Positions 6,043-15,504 of a stretch of 17,910 nucleotides of DNA are shown here, in pieces. Origin of the DNA: Bog-532 sp036495425 (GTDB lineage: Bacteria; Actinomycetota; Actinomycetes; Streptosporangiales; Streptosporangiaceae); assembly GCA_036495425.1 (NCBI GenBank), contig DASXMW010000142.1:1-17910 (forward strand), given 5' to 3'. Made by a program: the position numbers and the translations under genes. Positions within the stretch are counted from its first letter, which is position 1; each line of letters begins with the position of its first letter. The notes beneath the pieces are model-generated. The model had not been told where the DNA came from. It searched no databases and saw nothing but the letters and a program-made list of their open reading frames with translations.

Positions 6043-8559
6043 TTACAGCTGACCGACGCTGGTGATGCGGAGGACGGCCGTGCCCGCCTCGTCGGAGGCG
6101 TCGAGGTCGGCCTCGGCGCTGATGCCCCAGTCGTGGTGGCCGGCCGGGTCGTCGAAGATCTGCCGCAGCTTCCAGACGCCCGCGGTCTCGGCCGGGGTCT
6201 GGTCGATGATGAGCAGGGCCGGGCCGCGGGCGTCGGCGCCGGTGCCGATCTCGTCGTGCTCGTCGAAGTAGGGCTCGACCGCGTCCTCCCAGGCGGCCGC
6301 GTCCCAGCCGCTGCTCGTGTCGAGCTCGCCCAGCTCCTCGTAGTGGCCCAGGGCGGCCAGCTCGGCCCGGCGGAACAGCGCGTTGCGGACCAGCACCCGG
6401 AACGCCCGCACGTTGCCGGTGACCGCGGGGGGCCGGTCGGCGTCGGCGCGCTCGAGCTCGTCGATGGTCGCGTCCGGGTTGCGCAGCCGCTCCCACTCGT
6501 CGATCAGGCTGGAGTCGACCTGGCGGACGAGCTCGCCCAGCCACTCTTCGAGGTCGATGAGCTCCTCGGTCTTGACGTCCTCGGGCACGGTCTGGCGCAG
6601 CGCCTTGTAGGCGTCGGCCAGGTAGCGCAGCACCAGGCCCTCGGACCGGGACAGCTGGTAGTGCCCGATGTACTCGGTGAACGTCATCGACTGCTCGTAC
6701 ATGTCGCGGACCACGGACTTGGGCGCCAGCTCGTGGTCGGCGACCCAGGGGTGCCCCTGGCGGTAGACGCCGTAGGCGTGCTCGAGCAGCTCCTCCAGCG
6801 GCTTGGGCCAGGTCACCTGGTCAAGCAGCTCCATGCGCGTGTCGTACTCGACGCCGTCGGCCTTCATCTGGGCCACGGCCTCGCCGCGGGCCCGGAACAG
6901 CTGGGCCGACAGCACCTGGCGCGGGTTGTCCAGGGTGGATTCGATGACCGACAGCACGTCCAGCGGGTAGGACGGGGACTCCATGTCGAGCAGGTCGATG
7001 GCGGCCAGCGCGAACGGGGACAGCGGCTGGTTGAGCGCGAAGTCGAACTGCAGGTCCACCGTGAGCCGGGCCCGGCGGCCCAGCTCGTCCGGCTCGGCCA
7101 GCTGCTCGACCACGCCGCCGGCCAGCAGGGCCCGGTAGATCTGGATGGCCCGGTGGATGAGGGCTCGCTGGGAGGCCCGATCTTCGTGGTTGTCGGTCAG
7201 CAGGTGTTTCATGGCCGCGAAGGCGTCGCCGGGCCGGTTCAGCACGTTCAGCAGCATGGCGTGGCTGACGGTGAACCGGGACTTGAGCGGTTCCGGCTCG
7301 GCCGCCACCAGCCGCTCGAAGGTGGGCTCGCCCCAGGACACGAAGCCCTGCGGCGGCTTCTTGCGGACGATCTTGCGCCGCTTCTTGGGGTCGTCGCCCG
7401 CCTTGGCCAGCGCGGCCTCGTTCTCGACCACGTGCTCGGGGGCCTGGACGACCACGGTGCCCACGGTGTCGTAGCCGGCCCGGCCCGCGCGCCCGGCGAT
7501 CTGGTGGAACTCGCGGGCCTGGAGCAGCCGGGTCTTCGTCCCGTCGTACTTCGACAGCGCGGTGAACAGCACGGTGCGGATGGGCACGTTGATCCCGACA
7601 CCCAGGGTGTCGGTGCCGCAGATGACCTTGAGCTGGCCGGCCTGGGCCAGGGTCTCGACCAGGCGGCGGTACTTGGGCAGCATGCCCGCGTGGTGCACGC
7701 CGATGCCGTGCCGGACCAGCCGGGACAGCGTCTTGCCGAACCCGGCCGTGAACCGGAAGTTGCCGATGGTCTCGGCGATGGCGTCCTTCTCGGCCCGGGT
7801 GCACACGTTGATGCTCATCAGGGCCTGGGCCTGCTCGAGCGCCGCCGCCTGGGTGAAGTGGACCACGTAGACCGGCGCCTGCCTGGTCTCCAGCAGTTCC
7901 TTCAGGGTCTCGTGCAGCGGCGTGAGCACGTACTCGAAGGTCAGCGGGACCGGCCGCTGGTCGGACTGCACCACCGCGGTGGGCCGCCCGGTGCGCCGGG
8001 TCAGGTCCTGCTCGAAGAACCGGACGTCGCCCAGGGTGGCCGACATCAGCACGAACTGGGCCTTGGGCAGCTCGAGCAGGGGGACCTGCCAGGCCCAGCC
8101 GCGGTCGGGGTCGGCGTAGAAGTGGAACTCGTCCATGACGACCTGGCCCACGTCGGCCCCGGCGCCGTCGCGCAGGGCGATGTTGGCCAGCACCTCGGCC
8201 GTGCAGCAGATGATCGGGGCCGATGCGTTCACGCTGGCGTCGCCGGTCATCATGCCGACGTTCGACGCACCGAAGGTGTCGATCAGGGCGAAGAACTTCT
8301 CGGAGACCAGGGCCTTGATGGGCGCGGTGTAGAAGCTGCGCTGCCCGTTGGCCAGGGCGGCGAAGTGGGCGCCCGCGGCGACCAGGCTCTTGCCGGACCC
8401 GGTGGGGGTGCTCAGGATGACGTTGGCCCCCGACACGACCTCGATCAGCGCCTCTTCCTGGTGCGGGTAGAGGCTCAGGCCCTGGCCCTTGGCCCAGTCG
8501 GCAAAACTGTTGTAGACCGCGTCCGGGTCAGGAGTGGGGGGCAGCAGGTCGGTGAGCAT
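6043..8559 (-). CDS. DEAD/DEAH-box (Ski2-like) helicase with DUF3516 C-terminus
   Basis: An 838-residue superfamily 2 ATP-dependent helicase; actinobacterial proteins of this layout carry a C-terminal DUF3516. Motifs in order: Walker A TPTGSGKS (51-58), Ia TAPIKAL (78-84), DEFH box (143-146), SAT (173-175), HHAGMLP (289-295), TDTLGVGINVP (316-326) and motif VI QIAGRAGRAG (353-362). The region from about 400 onward is the family-specific part, with no nuclease motif seen. Ski2-like proteins unwind RNA or DNA; the substrate of this subfamily is not established. It is not the mycobacterial-type HelY, judging by its shorter length and its C-terminal part. No Shine-Dalgarno precedes the ATG (GAATTAACAG directly upstream), so translation may be leaderless. 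The gap of 89 bp after adnB suggests its own promoter. Confidence 0.93.
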   Translation of the reverse strand: MLTDLLPPTPDPDAVYNSFADWAKGQGLSLYPHQEEALIEVVSGANVILSTPTGSGKSLVAAGAHFAALANGQRSFYTAPIKALVSEKFFALIDTFGASNVGMMTGDASVNASAPIICCTAEVLANIALRDGAGADVGQVVMDEFHFYADPDRGWAWQVPLLELPKAQFVLMSATLGDVRFFEQDLTRRTGRPTAVVQSDQRPVPLTFEYVLTPLHETLKELLETRQAPVYVVHFTQAAALEQAQALMSINVCTRAEKDAIAETIGNFRFTAGFGKTLSRLVRHGIGVHHAGMLPKYRRLVETLAQAGQLKVICGTDTLGVGINVPIRTVLFTALSKYDGTKTRLLQAREFHQIAGRAGRAGYDTVGTVVVQAPEHVVENEAALAKAGDDPKKRRKIVRKKPPQGFVSWGEPTFERLVAAEPEPLKSRFTVSHAMLLNVLNRPGDAFAAMKHLLTDNHEDRASQRALIHRAIQIYRALLAGGVVEQLAEPDELGRRARLTVDLQFDFALNQPLSPFALAAIDLLDMESPSYPLDVLSVIESTLDNPRQVLSAQLFRARGEAVAQMKADGVEYDTRMELLDQVTWPKPLEELLEHAYGVYRQGHPWVADHELAPKSVVRDMYEQSMTFTEYIGHYQLSRSEGLVLRYLADAYKALRQTVPEDVKTEELIDLEEWLGELVRQVDSSLIDEWERLRNPDATIDELERADADRPPAVTGNVRAFRVLVRNALFRRAELAALGHYEELGELDTSSGWDAAAWEDAVEPYFDEHDEIGTGADARGPALLIIDQTPAETAGVWKLRQIFDDPAGHHDWGISAEADLDASDEAGTAVLRITSVGQL

Positions 8560-8648
8560 CTGTTAATTCAACCAAGTTCGGACGGTGAAGATTCCGGTTC
8601 AGGCCCCGGGGCGGCTCGGGGCGGGGCGGCGCTGGGCCGGGCGCGGGG

Positions 8649-11600
8649 TCATGGGGTGGCTTCGGCGGGGACGGCTTCGATGAGGGCGGCCAGGCCGGCC
8701 TCGTCCAGCAGGTCGGCGGGGCGGACGGTCAGGTTGGGCCGCACGTAGTGGAAGGCGGCGCGGACCCGGTCCACCGGCACGCCGGTCAGGGCGGCCCAGG
8801 CCAGCCGGTAGGCGGCCAGCTGGACGGCGACCGCGTGCTTTTCCGGGTCGGACCTGGGCGGCTGGCCGGTCTTCCAGTCGACCACGTCGACCAGGCCGTC
8901 CGGGGCGTCGTCGAACACCGCGTCGATCCGGCCCCGGACCAGCCGGTCGCCGATCAGCGTCTCGAACGGGACCTCGGCCTCGCGCGGCCAGCGGCCGGCC
9001 CAGTCGCTGGCCTCGAACTGGTCGCGCAGGGCGGTCAGGTCGGCCTCGGCCTCGGCTTCGGCACGGGCGGCCGGGCCGGGGTCGTCTTGGAGGTCGTCGG
9101 CGCTGAACAGGTCGTCGGTGTCGATCAGCCGCTGCTGGCCGAAGCGTTCCTCCAGCCACTGGTGGAAGGCGGTGCCGCGGCGGGCGTAGGGGGCGGGCGG
9201 GCGCGGCATGGGGCGGCGCACCTGGCGGGCCAGCTCGGCCGGGTCCCGGGCCAGCGTGACCAGCGACGACACCGACAGGTGCCCGGGCAGCGTGACCCGC
9301 AGGCCACCGTCGGCCCGGCGGCGCTCACGCTCGGCCAGCAGCAGCTCGGCGTCGCGCTGCCAGGCCGCGACCAGGGCCTGGTCGTCCGGGGGGAGCTCGG
9401 CGTCGTCGTCCAGGGCGGGGGTTGGGGCGGCGGCTTCGGGGGCTGGGGCTTGGGGGGCTGGGGCGTTGGGGGCTGGGGTCTTCATGGCCGCGGTGACCAG
9501 GGCGGCGGCCTCGCGGACGGCCTGGTAGCGCTCACCGGCCGGGGTGGCGGGCCAGGTCTCGGCGGCCGGCTCGGCCAGGGCCGGGTTGACCGCGTCCTCG
9601 GCGGGCGGCGGCGCCCACTCGTCGATGCGGCCGGTGCCGGCCTGGCAGGCGCGCCGGACCTCGTCCAGGAACGGGGACGGCCCCAGCAGGCTGGCCCCCT
9701 CGCCCCACCAGTAACCCGAGCAGCCCAGCCAGAACGCGGCCCGGGTCGCGGCCACGTACATCAGCCGACGCTCCTCGGCCAGGTCCCGGTCGGCGCAGCG
9801 CTGGGTGAAGGTGTCGACCGAGGCCGGGTCCAGGTCCCGCAGGGACGGCAGGTCAGCCGAGTCACCGCGCAGGCCGAACGGCAGCAGCCGCGGGTTGTCG
9901 GTCCAGCGGGTGGACAGCCGCGGCCGGGCCGGGAACACCTGCGACCGCTCCCCCGCCGACAGCCCGGGCACCAGCACCGCGGCCCACTGCAGGCCCTTGG
10001 ACGTGTGCACGGTGGCCAGCTTGACTGAGTCGGTCTCGCCGACCCGGCCCGTCTCCAGGCCGAACTCCTCGGTCTCGGCCGCGGCCAGGTAGGCCAGGAA
10101 CGCGCCCAGGGTCGGCTCCTCCCGGGAGCCCGCGAACTCGTCGGCCGCGTCGGTGAAGGCGTCCAGGTCGGCCCGCGCGGTCAGCGGGTCCGCGCCCGGG
10201 CGGGAGGCCAGCTCGATGTCCAGGCCGAGGGTGCGCTCGACCTCACCGATCAGGTCGGGCAGCGGCCGGCCGAGCTGGCCGCGCAGCGAGCGCAGCTCCC
10301 CGGCCAGGATCCGGAACCGGGTGTGGCCCGGGTGCGAGTACGCGGCCGGGTCACCGAGGTCGTCGAGGGCTTCGACCAGGCTGCCCGCGTCGGTGGTCAG
10401 GTCGGTCAGGGCCTCGGCCAGGGCATCGGGGTCGTCGGCCGGGGCCGCCGCCTCGGCGTTGGTGGCCCCGGCCTGGGTAGCGCTCTCGGCCTCGGCCTGG
10501 TCGGCGCGGGCCAGGGCCCGGGCCCGGCGCCCCAGGGCCACCAGATCGCGCGGGCCGATCCGCCAGCGCGGGCCGGTCAGCAGCCGGACCAGTGAGTCCG
10601 ACCCGGCCGCGTCGTTCAGCACCCGCAGCGTGGCCACCACGTCCTGCACCTCGGGCACGGTGAGCAGGCCCCCCAGCCCGACCACCTCGACCGGGATGTC
10701 TCTGGCCTCCAGGGCCCGGCGCAAGGCCGGGAACTGGGATCGCTTGCGGCATAGGATCGCGATGTCGGACGGCTGGACCAGGGCCTTGCTGCCGTCCGGC
10801 CACGGCTGCCCGTCGGGGGCGATGCCGGGCGGCAGCATGAGCAGCCGCTTGACCCGGCCGGCCACCCATTCGGCTTCGCCGGCGATGGTGTCCAGCAGGG
10901 CGCAGGCCACCCAGCCGCGGCCCTCCCGGTCCGGGGCGGCCTGCAGCCTGGGCACGTCCGGGGCCTCGGCCCGCAGCCGCGCCTGCAGCACGGCCGCGGT
11001 GTCGAGCACCCGCCCGGCATTGCGGAAGCTGGTCGACAGCAGCTTGACCGGGGCGGGCCAGCCGGCCACCCCCGGTCGCGGGGTCCGGGGCAGGACCGGG
11101 AAGTCCTCGGAGAACCGGCGCAGGTTGCCTGCGCTGGCCCCGCGCCAGCCGTAGATGGACTGGCACGGGTCACCGACCGCGGTGACCGGGTGCCCGCCGC
11201 CGAACAGCGCGCGCAGCAGCACCAGCTGGGCGTGGCTGGTGTCCTGGTACTCGTCCAGCAGCACGATCTGGTACCGGCCCCGCTCGACCAGCCCGACCTC
11301 GGGGTGGCGGGAGGCGATCCGGGCCGCCAGCGCCATCTGGTCACCGTGATCGAGGACCTCACGGCGGGCCTTCTCGCCCGCGTAGCTGGCCGCCAGCGGC
11401 AGCAGCTGCTCGCGGGCGCGCTGGCTCTGCAGCATCTTCTTGATGTAGGCGGGCAGCTTGCCGCCCAGCGCGGCCTGCCGCTGGTCGAGCCACTCCCCGA
11501 TGGCCCGCACGTCGGCGGGTTCCCGCAGATGCTCGCTGAGCTCACCGGACAGGGCCAGCACGGCCGCGGTGACGGTGGGCGGGCCCCAGCCGATGTCAGC

Positions 11601-12128
11601 CATGGGCCCGTCGTAGGCGGCCACGATCCTGGCCGCCAGCTGCCAGGACTCGGCCGGGGTGATCAGCCGCATGGACGGCTCCAGGCCCTCGCGCAGCGCG
11701 TGGTCCGAGACCAGGCGGCCCGCGTAGGCGTGGTAGGTGCTGATCACCGGGTCGCCCGCGAACGGGAGGTTGGGGTCGCCCGCGTCGGCCGGCGGATCGG
11801 GGGGGTCGGGGGCGGTCGCGGTAGTCGGCTGGCTGGCCGGGTCGAGGCCGGCCCGGCGCAGCCGATCCAGCCGGGAGCGGACCCGTTCGGCCAGCTCGGC
11901 AGCGGCCTTGCGGGTGAAGGTCAGGCCTAGGACCCGGTCCGGCCGCACCATGCCGTTGGCCACCAGCCACACCAGCCGGGCGGCCATGGTCTCGCTCTTG
12001 CCGGACCCCGCGCCCGCGATGACGGCCAGCGGCTGGGCCGGGGCCGAGATCACCGCGGCCTGCTCGGCGGTGGGCTCGGGCAGGTCGAGCAGCCGGGCCA
12101 CCTCCTCGGGGCCGTACCGGGCGGTCAC
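8649..12128 (-). CDS. adnB: AdnB, UvrD-like motor and RecB-type nuclease subunit of AdnAB
   Basis: A 1159-residue subunit of the heterodimeric helicase-nuclease that resects DNA double-strand breaks in Actinobacteria. SF1A motor motifs: GAGSGKS (39-45), DEYQDT (292-297), GDPCQSIYGWRGA (319-331), TVHTSKGLQW (706-715), YVAATRA (791-797). The C-terminal RecB-family nuclease has H989 (GTAFHQW), D1069 (GRIDAVF), D1084 and K1086 (DVVDWKTG), Q1103 and Y1107, so it looks active. It lacks the Fe-S cysteines found in the partner. A Pro/Ala linker (about 883-905) joins motor and nuclease. The GTG start at 12126-12128 overlaps the adnA stop in a GTGA, so the pair is probably translationally coupled for 1:1 assembly. 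The open frame continues upstream of this GTG but runs antisense to nothing real and over adnA, so it is not coding. Confidence 0.95.
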   Translation of the reverse strand: MTARYGPEEVARLLDLPEPTAEQAAVISAPAQPLAVIAGAGSGKSETMAARLVWLVANGMVRPDRVLGLTFTRKAAAELAERVRSRLDRLRRAGLDPASQPTTATAPDPPDPPADAGDPNLPFAGDPVISTYHAYAGRLVSDHALREGLEPSMRLITPAESWQLAARIVAAYDGPMADIGWGPPTVTAAVLALSGELSEHLREPADVRAIGEWLDQRQAALGGKLPAYIKKMLQSQRAREQLLPLAASYAGEKARREVLDHGDQMALAARIASRHPEVGLVERGRYQIVLLDEYQDTSHAQLVLLRALFGGGHPVTAVGDPCQSIYGWRGASAGNLRRFSEDFPVLPRTPRPGVAGWPAPVKLLSTSFRNAGRVLDTAAVLQARLRAEAPDVPRLQAAPDREGRGWVACALLDTIAGEAEWVAGRVKRLLMLPPGIAPDGQPWPDGSKALVQPSDIAILCRKRSQFPALRRALEARDIPVEVVGLGGLLTVPEVQDVVATLRVLNDAAGSDSLVRLLTGPRWRIGPRDLVALGRRARALARADQAEAESATQAGATNAEAAAPADDPDALAEALTDLTTDAGSLVEALDDLGDPAAYSHPGHTRFRILAGELRSLRGQLGRPLPDLIGEVERTLGLDIELASRPGADPLTARADLDAFTDAADEFAGSREEPTLGAFLAYLAAAETEEFGLETGRVGETDSVKLATVHTSKGLQWAAVLVPGLSAGERSQVFPARPRLSTRWTDNPRLLPFGLRGDSADLPSLRDLDPASVDTFTQRCADRDLAEERRLMYVAATRAAFWLGCSGYWWGEGASLLGPSPFLDEVRRACQAGTGRIDEWAPPPAEDAVNPALAEPAAETWPATPAGERYQAVREAAALVTAAMKTPAPNAPAPQAPAPEAAAPTPALDDDAELPPDDQALVAAWQRDAELLLAERERRRADGGLRVTLPGHLSVSSLVTLARDPAELARQVRRPMPRPPAPYARRGTAFHQWLEERFGQQRLIDTDDLFSADDLQDDPGPAARAEAEAEADLTALRDQFEASDWAGRWPREAEVPFETLIGDRLVRGRIDAVFDDAPDGLVDVVDWKTGQPPRSDPEKHAVAVQLAAYRLAWAALTGVPVDRVRAAFHYVRPNLTVRPADLLDEAGLAALIEAVPAEATP
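9417..9478 (+). other. G-quadruplex motif inside adnB
   Basis: On the plus strand (adnB template strand) there are eight runs of four or more G. They lie at 9417-9421, 9424-9427, 9438-9442, 9445-9448, 9452-9457, 9460-9463, 9468-9472 and 9475-9478, and the last six are separated by 2-4 nt. This satisfies the usual four-run motif several times over. It encodes the Pro/Ala linker. Confidence 0.7.
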
Positions 12129-15100
12129 GGCTCGACCTGCCCGCCGCCGTCGTTGACCGGGCAGGACCCGGCCACCGGGCAGGTCCGGCAACCGGGATTG
12201 ACCCGGGCCTGGAAGACCGGGCCGGCCATGCCGGCCGCGACCGTTTCCACAAGGTCCTTGGCCCAGCCGGGCTCGTCGTCCTCGCCCAGGGCCCGCTGCG
12301 GCTGGATCTTGGCCCGCACCGTGTACCCGGCCTTGCCCACCTGGATCAGCTCGGCACCGCCCGGATCGGTCAGGCCGAAGTGTTCGAACGCACCGAGCAG
12401 CACGGCCAGCTGGTACACCCCCAGCTGGGGATGGCGCTCCAGTTCCTCCTCGCGGGGCGCGCTGCCGCCGGTCTTGAGGTCGACCACCACCGCGCGCTCC
12501 TGGTCGTCCTTTTCCAGCCGGTCGACCCGCCCGGTGATCTGCACCGGGCCGATCTCGACCTTGAGCGCCTGCTCGACCGCGACCAGCTCGCGCGGGTTGG
12601 CTGCGTGCCAGTCCAGGAAGCGGCGGACCATCCTCTCGGCCAGCTCGCGCTGCTTGGCGCTGTACCAGACCGAGCCGAAGTCCAGGTGGTGCCAGATGTC
12701 GTCGATACGGCTGCTGATCTCGGCGTCGTCGGCGCCCTGAGCGGCCAGCACCGCGGCCGCGTGGATCACCGTGCCCAGGTGCCGCAGCACGTCGGACCGG
12801 CCCGCTCCCGCGGCCGACTCCAGCAGCCAGCGCAGGCCGCACCGGGTGAACGCCTCGACCTGGGACGGGGACAGCCGGACCTGCTCGCCCGGTTTGGCGA
12901 TCGGCCCGTCGTCGGACAGCGAGGTCAGCGCGTACCAGTGGGACGGGTGGGCGCCGCGGGCCCCGGCCTGGGCCAGCCGGGCCAGCTGGGCGGCGGCGGC
13001 CTCGCGGACCGCTGGCGGGCGGCCGCGGTCGGCCGCGGCCCGGCGCAGGTCGGCGGTGAGCGCGGCCAGCGACAGCCAGCGGTGGCCCGGCGCCAGGGCC
13101 TTTTCCGGCTCGATGTCGTCCCCGGCCAGCTCGGCCAGGAACCGGGACGGCCGGGTGTCCGAGCCGTCGCCGCCGACCGCGGTGACCAGCAGGCTGCGCT
13201 TGGCCCGGGTCACGGCCACGTAGAACAGGCGGCGTTCCTCGGCCAGCAGCTTGGACGCCAGCGCGGCCGCGGCCGCGTCGTCGGCCCCGATGGGCGCGCC
13301 CGAGGTGGCCTCGGCCAGTTCGTCCACGCCCAGCAGCGACCCGCGCAGCCGCAGGTCGGGCCAGGTCTCCTCCTGGACGCCGGCCACCACGACCAGATTC
13401 CACTCCAGGCCCTTGGACCGGTGAGCGGTGAGGATGCGGACGGCCTCGTCGCGGGTGGCCTGCTCGGCCAGGGTGTCGCCGGCGATCTCCTGGCCGGTCA
13501 GGCTGTCCACGAACAGCCCCGGCGCGCCCGGGGGCAGCGTGTCGGTGAAGCGGGCGGCGCTGTCGAACAGGGCCAGCACCGCGTCCAGGTCCCGATCGGC
13601 GGCGGCGCCCGCGGCCCCGCCCGCGGCGCTGGCCGCCTGCCAGGTGGCGGCCAGGCCGGAGGTGTCCCAGACCGCCCACAGCACGTCTTCGGCGTTGCGG
13701 CCGGCCTTGATCGTGTCGCGGGCCACGGCGAGCAGCCGGGCCAGCTTCTCGGCGGGCTCGGCCACCGGCGGCGGGACCAGGGTCAGGTTGCGCGGGTCGA
13801 GGATCGCGCCGGCCAGCGGGTCGGTGGGGGGCAGTACGGGGCGGCTGGGGTCCGGGTGGCGTTCTGGGCCGGCGGGCTCGGTGGGAGCGGTGGGAGCGGC
13901 GGGCTCGGTGGGAGCGGCGGGCTCGGTAGAAGCGGTCGCCTCGATGGGAGCGGTCGTCTCGGTGGCGGCGGTGGTGCGCAGCCAGCGGCGGAGCCGGCGC
14001 AGGCCGAGGGCGTCGGTGCCGCCCAGGGGCCCGGTCAGCAGTTCGGCGGCGGTCTGCTCGTCCAGGGCCGACGGCCGGAGCGCACAGCGCAGCAGGGTCA
14101 GCAGCGGGCGGGTACCGGGCTCGTCGGGCAGCGGCAGCTCGTCGCCGGCCACCGACACCGGCACGCCGGACGCGGTCAGGGCCCGGCGAAGCAGCGGCAC
14201 CTGGCGGGTGGCCGAGCGGACCAGGATCGCCATGTCCGACCAGCTCACCCCGTCGGCCAGGTGGGCCCGGCGCAGCGTGTCGGTGATCAGCGCGGCCTCC
14301 TGGGTGGCGCTCTCGGCCACCACGATGCGGACCGCGCCGGGCTCGGCGTCCGGGCGCGGGATGAGGTTCCGGTGGCTGGCCGCCGAGCGGGCGGAGGAGC
14401 TGGGAGGGGCGGGGCTGGCGGCGGACGGACCGGGAGCGGCCGGGCCGCCGGCGAGGCCGGGAGCGGCCGGGCTGGCCGCGGCGGGGGCGGCGGGCAGGCG
14501 CTGGGCCACGCGGCGGGAGGCGGCCAGCAGGACCGGACCACTGCGGCGGCTGGTGCCCAGCGCGACCACCGGGGCCGGGCTGCCGTCGGGGGCGCGGAAC
14601 CGGACCGGGAACTCGGTGATTGCCCGGACGTCGGCGCCACGGAAGGCGTAGATGGACTGGTCCGGGTCGCCCACCGCGATCAGCTCGCGGCCATCCCCGG
14701 CCAGGGCCTGTAGCAGTGACTCCTGGGCCGGGTCGCTGTCCTGGTACTCGTCGACCAGGACCACGTCGTAGGCTTCGCGCTCGCGCTGGCGGATGGTGGC
14801 CCGGCCGAGCAGCGAGGCCGCGATGCGGACGATCTCGGCGTAGTCGTAGGCGGCCACCGGGGCCAGGTCGAACCGGGCCGCGTACCGGTCCAGGAACCGG
14901 CCCGCCGCCACCCAGTCCTCGCGGCGCCGCTGGCGGCCCAGGGCGGCCACCCGCCGGCCGTCCAGGCCGCGTTCGGCCGCGCGGAGCAGGAAGTCTCGCA
15001 GTTCCTCGGCGAAGCCGCGGGTGGCCAGGGCCGGCCGGAGCGCGGCCGGCCAGTAGGCGCCCCCGTCGGCGATCTCGCCTCGCAGCAGCCGCCGGACCTC

Positions 15101-15496
15101 CAGCAGCTGTTCCGGCCCGGACAGCAGCCGCGGGAGTTCCTCCTCCATGAGCAGGAACTCCCGCCGCACCAGGGCGTAGGCGTAGCTGTGGAAGGTGAAG
15201 GCCAGCGGCTCCCGGATCGTCCGGCGCAGCCGACCCGCGATCCGTTCCCTCAGCTCACCCGCTGCTTTGCGGCTGAACGTGAGGACCAGCACCCGGGCCG
15301 GGTCCACCTGCCGGGTCTCGATGCGATAGGCCACGGTCTCCACGATGGTGGCGGTCTTGCCGGTACCCGGCCCGGCCAGGACCAGCAGCGGACCGCCGGA
15401 GTGCCGGATGACCTGCTGCTGGGCGTCGTCGAGCTGAAGCCGGGCCCCGGTCGCGGCGGGGTGGCGGACCAGACGGTACGGCTGAGTGCTCTCCAT
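12125..15496 (-). CDS. adnA: AdnA, UvrD-like motor and Fe-S nuclease subunit of AdnAB
   Basis: A 1123-residue partner of AdnB. Motor motifs: GPGTGKT (42-48), DEYQD (249-253), GDPDQSIYAFRGAD (276-289), TAHRSKGLEW (690-699), FYVAVTRA (758-765). The nuclease has H912, D992 (GRVDRLE), D1006 and K1008 (VVVDLKTG), Q1024 and Y1028. C886 with C1103-X2-C1106-X5-C1112 form an AddB-type Fe-S cluster around the nuclease. I chose the ATG at 15494-15496 because YRLVRHP right after it is typical of AdnA N-termini. There is no Shine-Dalgarno; a damage-type promoter would start transcription 2 nt upstream, so near-leaderless translation is likely. Two repetitive inserts interrupt the motor: Ala/Pro/Ser at about 335-372 and Thr/Glu/Pro/Ala at about 510-545. 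Confidence 0.95.
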   Translation of the reverse strand: MESTQPYRLVRHPAATGARLQLDDAQQQVIRHSGGPLLVLAGPGTGKTATIVETVAYRIETRQVDPARVLVLTFSRKAAGELRERIAGRLRRTIREPLAFTFHSYAYALVRREFLLMEEELPRLLSGPEQLLEVRRLLRGEIADGGAYWPAALRPALATRGFAEELRDFLLRAAERGLDGRRVAALGRQRRREDWVAAGRFLDRYAARFDLAPVAAYDYAEIVRIAASLLGRATIRQREREAYDVVLVDEYQDSDPAQESLLQALAGDGRELIAVGDPDQSIYAFRGADVRAITEFPVRFRAPDGSPAPVVALGTSRRSGPVLLAASRRVAQRLPAAPAAASPAAPGLAGGPAAPGPSAASPAPPSSSARSAASHRNLIPRPDAEPGAVRIVVAESATQEAALITDTLRRAHLADGVSWSDMAILVRSATRQVPLLRRALTASGVPVSVAGDELPLPDEPGTRPLLTLLRCALRPSALDEQTAAELLTGPLGGTDALGLRRLRRWLRTTAATETTAPIEATASTEPAAPTEPAAPTAPTEPAGPERHPDPSRPVLPPTDPLAGAILDPRNLTLVPPPVAEPAEKLARLLAVARDTIKAGRNAEDVLWAVWDTSGLAATWQAASAAGGAAGAAADRDLDAVLALFDSAARFTDTLPPGAPGLFVDSLTGQEIAGDTLAEQATRDEAVRILTAHRSKGLEWNLVVVAGVQEETWPDLRLRGSLLGVDELAEATSGAPIGADDAAAAALASKLLAEERRLFYVAVTRAKRSLLVTAVGGDGSDTRPSRFLAELAGDDIEPEKALAPGHRWLSLAALTADLRRAAADRGRPPAVREAAAAQLARLAQAGARGAHPSHWYALTSLSDDGPIAKPGEQVRLSPSQVEAFTRCGLRWLLESAAGAGRSDVLRHLGTVIHAAAVLAAQGADDAEISSRIDDIWHHLDFGSVWYSAKQRELAERMVRRFLDWHAANPRELVAVEQALKVEIGPVQITGRVDRLEKDDQERAVVVDLKTGGSAPREEELERHPQLGVYQLAVLLGAFEHFGLTDPGGAELIQVGKAGYTVRAKIQPQRALGEDDEPGWAKDLVETVAAGMAGPVFQARVNPGCRTCPVAGSCPVNDGGGQVEP
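13871..13972. repeat. GGGAGCGGYG-type minisatellite encoding an AdnA insert
   Basis: Imperfect reiteration of 9- to 18-bp units around GGGCTCGGTGGGAGCGGC. It encodes the Thr-Glu-Pro-Ala-Ala-Pro insert of AdnA. Later copies (from about 13925) are diverged. Confidence 0.6.
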
Positions 15497-15504
15497 CGCT
15501 AAGA

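Noticed and set aside
8564..8585. Possible LexA box upstream of the helicase (CGAAC...GTT)
   Set aside because: The half-sites are separated by 3 rather than 4 bases and the second half-site is only GTTGA, so it does not fit the consensus.
5791..8748. A 985-codon plus-strand open frame
   Set aside because: It is antisense to the DUF3516 helicase, whose motifs are complete. The translation is Gly/Val/Leu/His-rich without any domain, as expected for an antisense frame in very GC-rich DNA.
12129..13679. Upstream extension of the adnB reading frame to 13679
   Set aside because: It overlaps adnA out of frame and is Arg/Gly/Pro-rich. The true start is the GTG overlapping the adnA stop, and the conserved motor begins right after it.
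12380..14713. A 777-codon plus-strand open frame
   Set aside because: Antisense to adnA, with Gly/Gln-rich low complexity and no motif.
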